DNA of 63,263 bases from Fusobacterium sp. SYSU M8D902 (GTDB lineage: Bacteria; Fusobacteriota; Fusobacteriia; Fusobacteriales; Fusobacteriaceae), in NCBI RefSeq assembly GCF_040199715.1, contig NZ_JBEFNA010000008.1, forward strand, positions 1 through 63,263. Reading direction: 5' to 3'. The notes below the pieces were generated by a model, which worked only from the letters and a program-made list of their open reading frames with translations, had not been told where the DNA came from and did no database searches. A program made the translations under genes and the position numbers. Positions 45,241 through 53,746 of this stretch are shown one piece after another (position 1 is the first letter of the stretch; every line of letters starts with the position of its first letter).

Positions 45241-46023
45241 CTATTTAAATTTAGTATCTAATTCTCTTTTATCCATTTCCTCTTCAGGTTTTAATGTAAA
45301 TTGAGATTTCATATTTTTAATAAATGTTCCCATTTCATCAGCACTTCCAACTATTCTATTAAAAATAGCCAGATACTCAGTTATAATAGGATTGTTAACA
45401 TCATAAGGATATCTCATCAAGTGATCTATCTCACTCCAAGCTTCTTCAAAAACAGTTCTAACCTGTATTTCCACAAGAATCTCATCTTTTTTAGTCACAG
45501 GAATTCCAATAAGGTAGTGTACAGAACGATATCCGTGATCTCTAACTATTATTTCACAGTTCATCTCAGAGATACTCTCTTGTAATTGTATCACATTATA
45601 ATCTCCTCTTCTGATATTAATTTGAGGAGTTTCTCTAATGTCCCAAAGTCCTAATATCTCGTGATGTATATTTTTCCAATCATCTTTAAAAAGGTGTAGC
45701 ACTCTAATACCAATAAGGTCAGTAACGATTCCCTTATAAGTATCAACAGAGATACCTCTATCAACATATTTTTTTCCTTTTCTAATAATCTTTTCAATTA
45801 GGTGTTTAGGTTTTTTTACTCTTCTTCTAACTGAGTGTACACTAGGAATATCAATTAATTTAGAAACGATATACTCAGCTTCTTTCTCCAACTGAGGTAC
45901 TAATTTTACATAGTTATCATAAATCTTATTCAGCTCTTCCCAAACAAGACCAGTAGATGCAAAATACTCCTCATCTATTGAAAATTCTTTAAAAAATTGA
46001 TCTTTATCAAGCATATTAAACAC
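45241..46023 (-). CDS. RelA/SpoT-domain (p)ppGpp synthetase-like protein
   Basis: 260 residues with a single RelA/SpoT synthetase domain and no HD hydrolase, TGS or ACT domain, the layout of a small alarmone synthetase. Synthetase blocks are KKYVDRGISVDTYKG, DLIGIRVLHLF, RDHGYRSVHYLIG and EIQVRTVFEEAWSEIDHLM. It would make (p)ppGpp or a related alarmone from ATP and GDP/GTP. The GTG at 46023 was chosen because GGAG lies six bases before it; an ATG three codons on would have too long a spacer. It is the last gene of a three-gene operon behind a SIR2-like and an unknown protein. Confidence 0.87.
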   Translation of the reverse strand: MFNMLDKDQFFKEFSIDEEYFASTGLVWEELNKIYDNYVKLVPQLEKEAEYIVSKLIDIPSVHSVRRRVKKPKHLIEKIIRKGKKYVDRGISVDTYKGIVTDLIGIRVLHLFKDDWKNIHHEILGLWDIRETPQINIRRGDYNVIQLQESISEMNCEIIVRDHGYRSVHYLIGIPVTKKDEILVEIQVRTVFEEAWSEIDHLMRYPYDVNNPIITEYLAIFNRIVGSADEMGTFIKNMKSQFTLKPEEEMDKRELDTKFK

Positions 46024-46044
46024 AATTTACTCCTTAATTTAAAA

Positions 46045-47049
46045 CTATTTTTCAACTTTTTCAAGCTGTATTTCAACTAATTTTCTATATCCAACAATTG
46101 AGTTAGACTTTTCATTAATATCTTTTTGAGAAATTTGATCTTTTATAACTATTTTCTCTTGAAGAGAGTAGTTAATTCCTCTGAAATCAAGAGGGTGCTT
46201 CTTGATAAAAACTAAACTATCTCCCTCTCTTATTCCATCTTTATTTTCAACTTTAAAATTTAACCAACTGTTTAAGATTTTCTTATCCTCTAAATAACAT
46301 TGTAAAAGGTGTAGAGTATAGAAATCCATAGATGTATCAGAGAAAGCTTTACTCTTAGATGGTGAGATAATTGACTCAACGCTCTCATATTGAGTGACAG
46401 ATTTTAATATCATACCAAATTTATGAGATTGTATAGGATTTTCAAAAATAATATCTCCATGTAGGTCTTTTACGTGGAAAGATAATCTTTCACCTGAAAA
46501 AACTCTTCTAATAAGGTCAGCAACAGCATTCAGTCGAGAGTTCTTTAACTTGCTAAAGATTTCATACCTAAAGAAGTCTCCCTCTTTGATAAGAGTATTA
46601 TTTTCCAATTTTATACTCAAGCCTAACTTAAACTCTCTCGTCTTAAATTCAAATATCTTAAACTTATTGAAACTAACTATTCTCAAATTAACATTTAATA
46701 ACGGAGTCTCTCCAATATGTAAAGTAGTATTTCCTAAACTGATCTGTTCGATCTCTTTTTCATAATGAGATATATTACTATCTTTAATTGGGAAATTTTT
46801 TAGTTTCATAGATGTATATTGAATCTCTATACCAGTTTCAATTCCAGCTTCTTTAATCAATGTTACAGTTTTAGGTTCAGAAGACTCATATGGAACGTCA
46901 TCCTTAATAGGAGTGTCAGCAATTATGTCTAGAGGATTTACATCCTCTTCTATAGCTGAATCATAGTCTAATTTTAGTAGAGGAGAAGTTTCCTTTTCTG
47001 TATTTTCAGTGGTAGTACTATCGGGATTAACTTCCTCTGATACTACCAC
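46045..47049 (-). CDS. Protein of unknown function in the SIR2-like/RelA-like operon
   Basis: 334 residues that I do not recognise. The first 60 residues are acidic and low-complexity (many Glu, Thr, Ser). The rest looks all-beta, with two related steps about 140 residues apart, KLENNTLIKEGDFFRYEI and FKVENKDGIREGDSLVFI, suggesting a duplicated domain. There is no signal peptide or membrane helix, so it is probably cytoplasmic. The GTG start overlaps the stop of the SIR2-like gene by seven bases and has no clear Shine-Dalgarno site, implying translational coupling; an in-frame stop just upstream rules out a longer form. The RelA-like gene follows after 21 bases. Confidence 0.75.
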   Translation of the reverse strand: MVVSEEVNPDSTTTENTEKETSPLLKLDYDSAIEEDVNPLDIIADTPIKDDVPYESSEPKTVTLIKEAGIETGIEIQYTSMKLKNFPIKDSNISHYEKEIEQISLGNTTLHIGETPLLNVNLRIVSFNKFKIFEFKTREFKLGLSIKLENNTLIKEGDFFRYEIFSKLKNSRLNAVADLIRRVFSGERLSFHVKDLHGDIIFENPIQSHKFGMILKSVTQYESVESIISPSKSKAFSDTSMDFYTLHLLQCYLEDKKILNSWLNFKVENKDGIREGDSLVFIKKHPLDFRGINYSLQEKIVIKDQISQKDINEKSNSIVGYRKLVEIQLEKVEK

Positions 47050-47849
47050 ACAAACTTTTTTTCAGGAAGTATTCTCTCTTCTTTTTGTGAAATTTCACTA
47101 AAATAATCTAGGAAATCTTTTGTACTAGAGGTAATTAATTTAATATTGTATTTTCCAATTAAATCTGCTGATTTACTACTAATAATAGAAGTATTGGTAA
47201 TCATATATATAGGTTGGAACTCCTTTAGAGGTTCTAAGATGAAACTAAGCATATTCATCATATCAGAATCTTCTAAATCAATTCCTAAGAAGATAGTTGG
47301 TCTACTCTTGATCTCCTCTCTAACTCTCTTAAAAAACTCTGAATAAAATTCCAAAGTCTTTAATTTTCTAATATCTTGACTAGAGATAAAGAAAGTAGAA
47401 ACAGAGGACATATCCCCTAAAAATTTATAGTAACCTATAGTATTCTCTTTTCTCTTTTGAATATTAGTAGGAGTAATTTTTGTAATTGAATCACAAAAAT
47501 TAGTCTCAATAATATTATCAAAGTTATTTGTAAAAATATTTTCAAATAAACCTGAATTGATAATATTGCTATATATATCAATATTTACACTATATCTATG
47601 TTCGAAATTTTCTTTAATCTGTTTAACCAAATTCTTTTTTGTATCTATAACTGCATCTAAATATGCCTGCACTATATCTGAAAAAGAGTTCATATCTTTT
47701 ATATATCTTTTTGTAGATTGCTGTAGCTCTGATAAAATGGCTTCTGAGATGTCAGCTTTTGAAGGATATCCAGTTAACTTATTTAAAAAATCACCAGTAA
47801 AAAGATTAAATTTTTGATCTTTTTCAAATTTTTCAAAAAAGTTCTTCAT
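47043..47849 (-). CDS. SIR2-like domain protein, probably catalytically degenerate
   Basis: 268 residues that follow the order of a SIR2-like domain: FNLFTGDFLNKLTGYPS (residues 14-30, in place of the GAGxSxxxGxP loop), IFTNNFDNIIE (105-115, like the IITTNYDxLIE block with the NAD-contacting Asn), YKFLGD (141-146) where active members read KxHGD, and TIFLGIDLEDSDMMNML. The catalytic His position is Leu144 and the first Gly-rich loop is altered, so NAD hydrolysis is doubtful. The assignment is by pattern. ATG at 47849 with AGGTGA before it. First gene of the operon. Confidence 0.65.
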   Translation of the reverse strand: MKNFFEKFEKDQKFNLFTGDFLNKLTGYPSKADISEAILSELQQSTKRYIKDMNSFSDIVQAYLDAVIDTKKNLVKQIKENFEHRYSVNIDIYSNIINSGLFENIFTNNFDNIIETNFCDSITKITPTNIQKRKENTIGYYKFLGDMSSVSTFFISSQDIRKLKTLEFYSEFFKRVREEIKSRPTIFLGIDLEDSDMMNMLSFILEPLKEFQPIYMITNTSIISSKSADLIGKYNIKLITSSTKDFLDYFSEISQKEERILPEKKFVW

Positions 47850-47888
47850 AGTTCTCACCTGCCTTAAAAATTAAAATAGTTCACTATT

Positions 47889-47917
47889 AGTATAACTTAT
47901 AATTGGGAAATAAACAA
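47889..47917 (-). promoter_or_regulatory. Promoter for the SIR2-like/unknown/RelA-like operon
   Basis: Minus strand TTGTTT, 17-base spacer, TATACT, 40 bases before the first ATG. Confidence 0.6.
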
Positions 47918-47983
47918 CAAAAAATTAAAAAAAAAAGGATTTTTTAAGAAAAAAGTGCTACAATTTATTAAGGAGGTAAAAGT

Positions 47984-49429
47984 ATGGAAATTTTAATACC
48001 GTTTTTTAGAGATTATATTATTGTAATCAATGCATTATTTCTATTTATTATAGTACTATTGGAGAGGAAAAATCCATTATTTACTCTCTTTTGGATAACA
48101 CTTTTAGTACTGGCTCCATATCTAGGATTTGTAGCCTATCTGTTTTTTGGATTGAGTTTTAGAAAGAAAAGAGTGGTTAATCAATTTTATAAATGGAAAT
48201 TTTTATATAGTAAAAAAGTGATGGGATTTTCCCACTATAAAGAGTTGGTGAAATGGGAGCAACTAATATCCTATGTTGAGATTTCATCTAAAAATCAACT
48301 TACATCTTTAAATACAAGTAAGATTTTTATAGATGGAAATGATTTCTTTTCAAGTGTAAAAGAGGATTTAAAAAATGCCAAAGTAAGTATCAATATGGAA
48401 TACTATATCTTTAGAGGAGATGGACTTGGAAGCGAGATTGGTGAGATACTATTGAAAAAAGCCCAAGAGGGAGTGAAGATAAAGATCATAGTAGATGGTG
48501 CTGGTGGCTATGATAGAAAGATGTTAAAGAGATTTAAAGCTAATGGAATTGAAGTAGGAGTATTTTTTCCTTCAATTTTCCCTTGGTTCAAAATCACAAG
48601 CTTAAGAGCAAATTATAGAGATCATAGAAAATTGTGTTTGATAGATAGCAAATATGGATATATAAGTGGATTTAATATTGGAGATGAGTATCTAGGAAAG
48701 GGAAAGCTTGGATATTGGAGAGATACAGGATTGAGAATATTTGGAGAAGCGTGTATAGAGTTAGAGAAAGAGTTTTTCTTCTCTTGGGGCATTGTAAAAA
48801 AAGAGAAATACACATATAAAAAAGAGTATGAGTATAATGCTGAGGTTTTAAAAGAGTTAATTGAGGTAAAAGGAAAGCATAGTGGACATATGCAAGTGGT
48901 AAGTAGTGGACCAAACTATCAATTTAGAGCAATAAGGGATAATGCTCTTAAGATGATAATGAAAGCTCAAAAATACATTTACATTCAGACTCCGTACTTT
49001 GTTCCAGATGACACTGTTTTAGATGCTTTAAAAATAGCTGCTCTATCAGGAGTAGAGATAAAGATAATGATTCCAGACAAGCCTGATCATTTTTTTATCT
49101 ACTGGGTAAATCAGTATTTTAGCGGTGAACTATTAGATTTGGGAGTAGAGGTATACAAGTATGGAAGAGGATTCCTACATAGCAAATTTATAGTTGTTGA
49201 TGATGAGGTTGTAACTGTAGGAACAGCTAATTTTGACTACAGAAGTTTTTATCAAAACTTTGAGATAAATGTAAATATTTATGAAAAAGATGTAGCTAGA
49301 ACATTTAGAGAGATATTTAATAACGATATTAAATTTAGTCACAGACTCTTTAGAAGTGAGTATTCTAAAAGAGGTTATTATATAAAATTAAAAGAGTCAA
49401 TCTGTAGATTGTTGGCTCCAATAATGTAG
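47984..49429 (+). CDS. cls: Cardiolipin synthase
   Basis: 481 residues. Two N-terminal membrane helices precede two phospholipase D HKD motifs: HRKLCLIDSKYGYISGFN (about residue 212) and HSKFIVVDDE (about residue 399), each HxKxxxxD. The enzyme joins two phosphatidylglycerols to cardiolipin and glycerol at the inner membrane. An extended -10 (TGCTACAAT, 47955-47964) and AAGGAGG lie upstream. It is followed after 18 bases by a PHP gene. Confidence 0.93.
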   Translation: MEILIPFFRDYIIVINALFLFIIVLLERKNPLFTLFWITLLVLAPYLGFVAYLFFGLSFRKKRVVNQFYKWKFLYSKKVMGFSHYKELVKWEQLISYVEISSKNQLTSLNTSKIFIDGNDFFSSVKEDLKNAKVSINMEYYIFRGDGLGSEIGEILLKKAQEGVKIKIIVDGAGGYDRKMLKRFKANGIEVGVFFPSIFPWFKITSLRANYRDHRKLCLIDSKYGYISGFNIGDEYLGKGKLGYWRDTGLRIFGEACIELEKEFFFSWGIVKKEKYTYKKEYEYNAEVLKELIEVKGKHSGHMQVVSSGPNYQFRAIRDNALKMIMKAQKYIYIQTPYFVPDDTVLDALKIAALSGVEIKIMIPDKPDHFFIYWVNQYFSGELLDLGVEVYKYGRGFLHSKFIVVDDEVVTVGTANFDYRSFYQNFEINVNIYEKDVARTFREIFNNDIKFSHRLFRSEYSKRGYYIKLKESICRLLAPIM

Positions 49430-49447
49430 AAAGAGAGTTGACCTGAT

Positions 49448-50200
49448 ATGGTAGAGTTTCAAAAACTTTCAAATTTCTTTTTTCCTTTTATAGAGAGTGA
49501 TTTTAGGTATGCTGGAGATTTTTATTATGATCTACATATTCACACTACAGCTTCAGATGGATTTATAAAGCCAGAATTTTTAAAAAACTTTGTAGATCAT
49601 AAAAGATATCTAATCTCAGTGACTGATCACAATGAGATAAGAGGTGCTGTTAAATTACGTGAGTTAGGGATTAACAATGTTCCAGGATTGGAACTAGGTT
49701 GTGAAGATGGATTTGAAATGTTAGTTTATTTTAAAAAAATGGAGGATCTAGAGGAGTTTTACAGAAAAGAGGTAGAACCTTATAGAAATATTAAGAGAAT
49801 GGCTAAAACTCATAGAGGTATATATGAGTATTTAGATGTTTTAAATCAGTGGGAGTGTCATAAATCAATTCCTCATATCTGTGGAGTAGTACAAAAAAAT
49901 TTTATAAATAATAAAGAGTATATCTATGATGTAATAAAAAAAGTGGATTCATTAGAAACACATAACCATGCACTTCCAATGGTTAGAAATCTTATGGCTG
50001 GAGAGTTGAGAGAGAGATACAATCTAACTGCAACATTTGGAAGTGATGCTCATATTTTAAGGGAGATTGTATCATATTACAAATATTCTAATATGGATTT
50101 GAGTAGTGGAGAGAAGATAGTTGACTATATCTATAAGATAGGAAGTTTAAGTGGAATTGGGCAAAAACATCTGTTATATTTAATTAAAAGTTTAACATAG
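49448..50200 (+). CDS. PHP-domain phosphoesterase
   Basis: 250 residues with PHP metal motifs DLHIHTTASDG (about residue 28), SVTDHNEIRGA, LETHNHALPM and FGSDAH. About 25 leading residues precede the barrel. The type resembles YciV-like nucleotide 5'-phosphatases, but the substrate is not determined. It follows cls and probably shares its transcript; no terminator was seen between them. It is unlike the HisJ-type PHP at 42515 in length and motif spacing. Confidence 0.82.
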   Translation: MVEFQKLSNFFFPFIESDFRYAGDFYYDLHIHTTASDGFIKPEFLKNFVDHKRYLISVTDHNEIRGAVKLRELGINNVPGLELGCEDGFEMLVYFKKMEDLEEFYRKEVEPYRNIKRMAKTHRGIYEYLDVLNQWECHKSIPHICGVVQKNFINNKEYIYDVIKKVDSLETHNHALPMVRNLMAGELRERYNLTATFGSDAHILREIVSYYKYSNMDLSSGEKIVDYIYKIGSLSGIGQKHLLYLIKSLT

Positions 50201-50211
50201 TAAAAAAAACC

Positions 50212-50240
50212 TTTTCAAAAAATAAAAATTATAGTATAAT
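50212..50240 (+). promoter_or_regulatory. Promoter for tRNA-Arg and the following lipoprotein
   Basis: TTTTCA, 17-base spacer, TATAAT, 11 bases before the mature tRNA. The -35 matches that of potA. Confidence 0.55.
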
Positions 50241-50251
50241 GAATAGGTAGT

Positions 50252-50328
50252 GATCCCGTAGCTCAATTGGATAGAGCAATTCCCTCCTAAGGAATAGGTT
50301 GTGTGTTCAAACCACATCGGGATCGCCA
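50252..50328 (+). tRNA. tRNA-Arg(CCT)
   Basis: Cloverleaf with acceptor GATCCCG/CGGGATC, D-arm GCTC/GAGC, anticodon stem ATTCC/GGAAT with loop CTCCTAA (anticodon CCT at 50286-50288, reading AGG), T-arm and encoded CCA. AGG is the less used of the two AGR codons in these genes. Confidence 0.95.
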
Positions 50329-50349
50329 TTCTTTACAGGAGGAAGATAT

Positions 50350-50643
50350 ATGAAGAGAGTGATATCTTTAGTGTTCCTTGTAATGTTAATTAGTTCTTGT
50401 AGTTCTTATACTCCTAAGAGTGCTGAAGCTAGATATAATAAGCTTTCTAATAAGATGGATAAGTTGATGGATGATGTCATAGTGGAGAAGAAAAGAGCAG
50501 AGCTAGAGAAAGATTTTACAAAGTTTAACAAAGGAATGGTAGAGTACAAAAAGAAAAATGCTGATGAAGATGTTGACTACCTAGATAATTATATAAAAAA
50601 GACAAATATAAAAATACAATATTTAAGAGATTTGAGAGATTAA
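50350..50643 (+). CDS. Small helical lipoprotein
   Basis: 97 residues. A signal with lipobox LISSC is followed by a charged, nearly all-helical domain likely to form a coiled coil (about 30-95; NKLSNKMDKLMDDVIVEKKRAELEKD). Function unknown. The ATG at 50350 has AGGAGGA before it; an upstream in-frame ATG lies inside the tRNA and was rejected. The gene starts 21 bases after tRNA-Arg with no room for a promoter, so its mRNA must come from the tRNA transcript. Confidence 0.75.
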   Translation: MKRVISLVFLVMLISSCSSYTPKSAEARYNKLSNKMDKLMDDVIVEKKRAELEKDFTKFNKGMVEYKKKNADEDVDYLDNYIKKTNIKIQYLRDLRD

Positions 50644-50658
50644 TTCTCTCATTTTTTT
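50634..50658 (+). terminator. Terminator overlapping the lipoprotein stop
   Basis: GAGAGA/TCTCTC stem that includes the TAA stop, then seven T residues. Confidence 0.7.
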
Positions 50659-50677
50659 ATGCAAAGAAAAAATATAT

Positions 50678-50711
50678 TTGACAAATAGAAAAAAATGTCA
50701 TATGATATGAC
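50678..50711 (+). promoter_or_regulatory. Promoter with palindromic operator for the glycine riboswitch transcript
   Basis: TTGACA (50678-50683), 17-base spacer, TATGAT (50701-50706). A perfect dyad, GTCATATGATATGAC (50697-50711), covers the -10, so a repressor could block this promoter before the riboswitch is made. Confidence 0.65.
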
Positions 50712-50746
50712 CTATAAGATAAAATTGAATAGAAATCGGATGAAGA

Positions 50747-50904
50747 TATAGGGAGAGAGCGTTAAGCCGCCGACGAAGTAAATCTTTCAGGCAAGTTCGA
50801 ATGAACTATGGACCTATATTGGACGAGCCTCTGGAGAGACTCTATGAGCACCGAAGGAGCAAACCCAAGCAATTGGACTAAACTCTCAGGTAAAAGGACA
50901 GAGG
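50747..50904 (+). ncRNA. Tandem glycine riboswitch
   Basis: Two glycine aptamers joined by a short linker. Aptamer I is closed by TATAGG/CCTATA (50747-50818). Aptamer II is closed by CCTCTG/CAGAGG (50828-50904) and contains the conserved CACCGAAGGAGCAAA and CTCTCAGGTAAAAGGACAG segments. A tandem glycine riboswitch with this gene context is known from Fusobacterium. It controls the AGCS symporter gene downstream, sensing glycine cooperatively. Confidence 0.93.
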
Positions 50905-50950
50905 AATTATGCAACTTACATTTAGTTATATTATGTATAATTCTTTTTTT
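50904..50950 (+). terminator. First terminator of the riboswitch expression platform
   Basis: GAATTAT pairs with ATAATTC, then seven T residues. The 5' arm begins at the last base of P1 and can extend into it by wobble pairs, so glycine-stabilised P1 would weaken this hairpin, giving an ON switch. Confidence 0.6.
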
Positions 50951-50958
50951 GATTTCCA

Positions 50959-50984
50959 GAAGGTAGATTCTACCTTCTTTTTTT
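50959..50984 (+). terminator. Second terminator before the symporter gene
   Basis: Perfect GAAGGTA/TACCTTC stem with a 5-base loop and eight or more T residues, 38 bases before the ATG. It does not overlap the aptamer, so how it is bypassed is unclear. Confidence 0.8.
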
Positions 50985-51021
50985 ATTCAATTTAAAAGGA
51001 AATAAATAGGAGGAATTAAAA

Positions 51022-52365
51022 ATGCAACAAGTAGTAACAACAATCAATGAATTTTTATGGGGGAACTTTCTAATACTTCTTTTGATGGGAACAGGAGTTT
51101 ACTTCACATTAAAACTAAATTTTATCCAAATTAGAAAATTTAGTGAGGGAATAAGAAGAGTTACAGGTTCAATGGCTCTTAATGGAAAAGCAGCAGATCA
51201 CAATGGAATGTCATCTTTTCAGGCTTTGGCAACAGCAGTAGCAGCACAGGTAGGAACAGGAAACCTTGCTGGAGCAGCAACAGCTATTGTATCTGGAGGA
51301 CCTGGAGCTATATTCTGGATGTGGGTAAGTGCTTTCTTTGGAATGTCAACTGTATACGTTGAGGCTATATTGGGGCAGATGTTTAAGAAAAGAGTTAATA
51401 ATCAGATAACAGGAGGACCTTCATACTATATAGAGACAGCTCTTAAGAATAAATTTCTTTCAAAAGCTTTAGCTGTATTTTTCTCAATTGCTTGTATCTT
51501 AGCTCTTGGATTGATGGGAAATGCAGTACAGGCCAACTCAATATCTGTAGCTTTTGACAAGGCTTTTGGAGTACCAGCAATAGCTATGGGAGTTGTAATA
51601 TCTTTACTTGCTGGATTTGTATTCTTTGGTGGGATAAAAAGAGTTGCTGCAGTGACAGAGAAGATAGTACCAGTTATGGCGGGATTATATATAGCAGCTT
51701 GTATAGTAATTATTTTTATTAATTATAGAGAGATAGTACCAGCTCTAACTTCAATTTTTTCTTCAGCTTTTACTACTCATGCAGCTGTAGGTGGAGCAGT
51801 GGGAATAAGTGTTAAACAAGCAGTTAGATATGGAGTGGCAAGGGGTCTTTTCTCAAATGAAGCGGGAATGGGATCAACACCACATGCTCATGCTATAGCT
51901 AAGGTTAATCACCCAGGAGAACAGGGAATAGTAGCTGTTGTTACAGTTTTTATAGATACTTTTGTAGTTTTGACAGGAACAGCCTTAGTTATTCTAACTT
52001 CTGGTGTTCAAGAGGGAACAGGAATAGTCTTAACACAGAATGCTTTTGTAAAATCTTTAGGTTCTTATGGGGATATGTTTATAGCTATATGTCTATTCTT
52101 CTTTGCTTTTTCAACTATCATAGGTTGGTATTTCTTTGGAGAGGCAAATATAAGATACCTATTTAAAAACAATATCTCAATAAATGTATATAGAATTATT
52201 GTTATGTTGGTTATTATTAAAGGATCTGTATTAAAAGCTGAATTAGTGTGGGAGATGGCAGATATGTTTAATGGAATGATGGTACTTCCTAACTTAATAG
52301 CTCTATTAGCACTAGGAAAATATGCTAGAACAGCAATGAAAGAGTATGAGTTAATAAATAAATAA
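51022..52365 (+). CDS. AGCS family alanine/glycine:cation symporter
   Basis: 447 residues with about ten membrane helices and the AGCS signatures GTGNLAGAATAI near residue 76 and FSNEAGMGSTPHAHA near residue 285. It imports alanine or glycine with sodium. The glycine riboswitch at 50747 makes glycine a likely physiological substrate, either for uptake as nutrient or for relief of excess. AGGAGG precedes the ATG, and a terminator follows. Confidence 0.93.
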   Translation: MQQVVTTINEFLWGNFLILLLMGTGVYFTLKLNFIQIRKFSEGIRRVTGSMALNGKAADHNGMSSFQALATAVAAQVGTGNLAGAATAIVSGGPGAIFWMWVSAFFGMSTVYVEAILGQMFKKRVNNQITGGPSYYIETALKNKFLSKALAVFFSIACILALGLMGNAVQANSISVAFDKAFGVPAIAMGVVISLLAGFVFFGGIKRVAAVTEKIVPVMAGLYIAACIVIIFINYREIVPALTSIFSSAFTTHAAVGGAVGISVKQAVRYGVARGLFSNEAGMGSTPHAHAIAKVNHPGEQGIVAVVTVFIDTFVVLTGTALVILTSGVQEGTGIVLTQNAFVKSLGSYGDMFIAICLFFFAFSTIIGWYFFGEANIRYLFKNNISINVYRIIVMLVIIKGSVLKAELVWEMADMFNGMMVLPNLIALLALGKYARTAMKEYELINK

Positions 52366-52380
52366 TTATTACTTAATAAT

Positions 52381-52415
52381 AAAGAGCAAGTAGGCTTGGC
52401 TAACTTGCTCTTTTC
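52381..52415. terminator. Bidirectional terminator
   Basis: AAAGAGCAAGT/ACTTGCTCTTT stem with an 11-base loop between convergent genes. Confidence 0.85.
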
Positions 52416-52424
52416 TTAAATCAA

Positions 52425-52760
52425 TTAGATTTTCTTTACAAATTCAGATTTTAGTTTCATAGCTCCAATACCATCAATTCTACAATCAATGTTATGATCT
52501 CCTTCAACTAAACGAATATTTTTAACTTTAGTTCCAATTTTAACTACTAAAGAACTTCCTTTTACTTTTAAATCCTTTATAACTGTTATACTATCTCCGT
52601 CTTGTAAAATGTTTCCATTAGAATCCTTTACAACTAGAGTTTCCTCCTCAGTTTCATTATCTAAACTCCACTCATAAGCACACTCAGGGCATATTAATAG
52701 ATTCTCATCCTCATACACATATTCTGAATTGCACTTTGGACAGTTTGGTAATTTTGACAT
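52425..52760 (-). CDS. yjdM: YjdM (PhnA-like) zinc-ribbon protein
   Basis: 111 residues: an N-terminal zinc ribbon ([12 protein letters not shown] then CPECAYEW, Cys7, Cys10, Cys24 and Cys27 approximately) and a C-terminal beta domain ([25 protein letters not shown]). YjdM was formerly called PhnA but has no demonstrated phosphonate role. It is conserved as a single copy in many bacteria; function unknown. AGGAGA lies before the ATG. Confidence 0.92.
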   Translation of the reverse strand: MSKLPNCPKCNSEYVYEDENLLICPECAYEWSLDNETEEETLVVKDSNGNILQDGDSITVIKDLKVKGSSLVVKIGTKVKNIRLVEGDHNIDCRIDGIGAMKLKSEFVKKI

Positions 52761-52822
52761 TCAATCTCCTCCATAAAAAAATTTCTTAAATATTATACCA
52801 TAAAATTCAATTCTAGAAAAGA

Positions 52823-53731
52823 TTATTTTTTTCTACGAAGTGCTACAATACAACCAAGTAGGACAAAAGAAGCACCTATACCTTGATATAGAGTGATATT
52901 TTCATTTAATAGTAGATAACCTATAATAGCTGTAACAGGTGGTAAAGTAAGTTTTAAAACATTTAAAACAACAACACCCTGTTTTTGAATGATGAAAAAT
53001 GTCATAACCATACCTACAAATATAGAGTACATACCAGTCAATAGTACTTTTGTTATATTATCACCTGAAGCAGTTAGAAGCTCATGTATATTTCCAGTCA
53101 TTATAGATATAGTGAAGAAAATAATACTTGTCAAAATAGATGAGCAACTACTGATAACCATAGAGTGTATGTGTTTAGCTGTCCCCTTAACAACAAAACT
53201 TTGTAGTGTCTGTATAACAATTGTTCCTGCTAAAAGAGTGATTCCAAGTAAAAAGTCTGAACTAGATGAACTTTTGTGAGCACCAGTTAGAACAAAGATA
53301 AATGATCCTGCTAGAGCTAATAATCCACCTAAAATAAAGTGTAACTCTTTAACTTTCTCCCTTTCATCTAAAAAGAAGATAGCAGCCATTATAATGGAAA
53401 ATGGCATACTTAATATTCCAAATATACTACCTGCCAGAGCAGATGTTTTACTGAGTCCACCAACGAAACAATACATATTTCCAGCTGTTAATGAAGCAAG
53501 AAGAAATAGTCTTGGAAGTAACCAAAGATTATTTTTTAATTTTATCAACTCATCTCTAAATTTGAAAAATGAAACTAGAACAAAGAGAGTTCCACCAGAT
53601 AAAAACATTAGAGCATTGGTATTAACAGTGTGAAATATTGTACTTATATAACGAATCAGTGGATAACCAAATCCCATAAATAAAATATAGATTATAGCAG
53701 AAAGTTGATTTTGTTTCTCTTTTATATTCAT
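52823..53731 (-). CDS. DMT/EamA family transporter
   Basis: 302 residues with ten predicted helices in two EamA repeats (about 10-140 and 160-298). The second repeat ends LPPVTAIIGYLLLNENITLYQGIGASFVLLGC, the usual DMT pattern. It exports or imports a small metabolite; the substrate is not predictable. It lies 15 bases after the TSUP gene on the minus strand, so the two probably form an operon. Confidence 0.88.
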   Translation of the reverse strand: MNIKEKQNQLSAIIYILFMGFGYPLIRYISTIFHTVNTNALMFLSGGTLFVLVSFFKFRDELIKLKNNLWLLPRLFLLASLTAGNMYCFVGGLSKTSALAGSIFGILSMPFSIIMAAIFFLDEREKVKELHFILGGLLALAGSFIFVLTGAHKSSSSSDFLLGITLLAGTIVIQTLQSFVVKGTAKHIHSMVISSCSSILTSIIFFTISIMTGNIHELLTASGDNITKVLLTGMYSIFVGMVMTFFIIQKQGVVVLNVLKLTLPPVTAIIGYLLLNENITLYQGIGASFVLLGCIVALRRKK

Positions 53732-53746
53732 AACCCCTCCTTAATT

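Noticed and set aside
45241-47849. Calling the SIR2-like/RelA-like operon a confirmed anti-phage system
   Set aside because: The SIR2-like catalytic His is missing, no mobile or other defence genes flank it, and small alarmone synthetases are common stress proteins; the sequence alone does not decide it.
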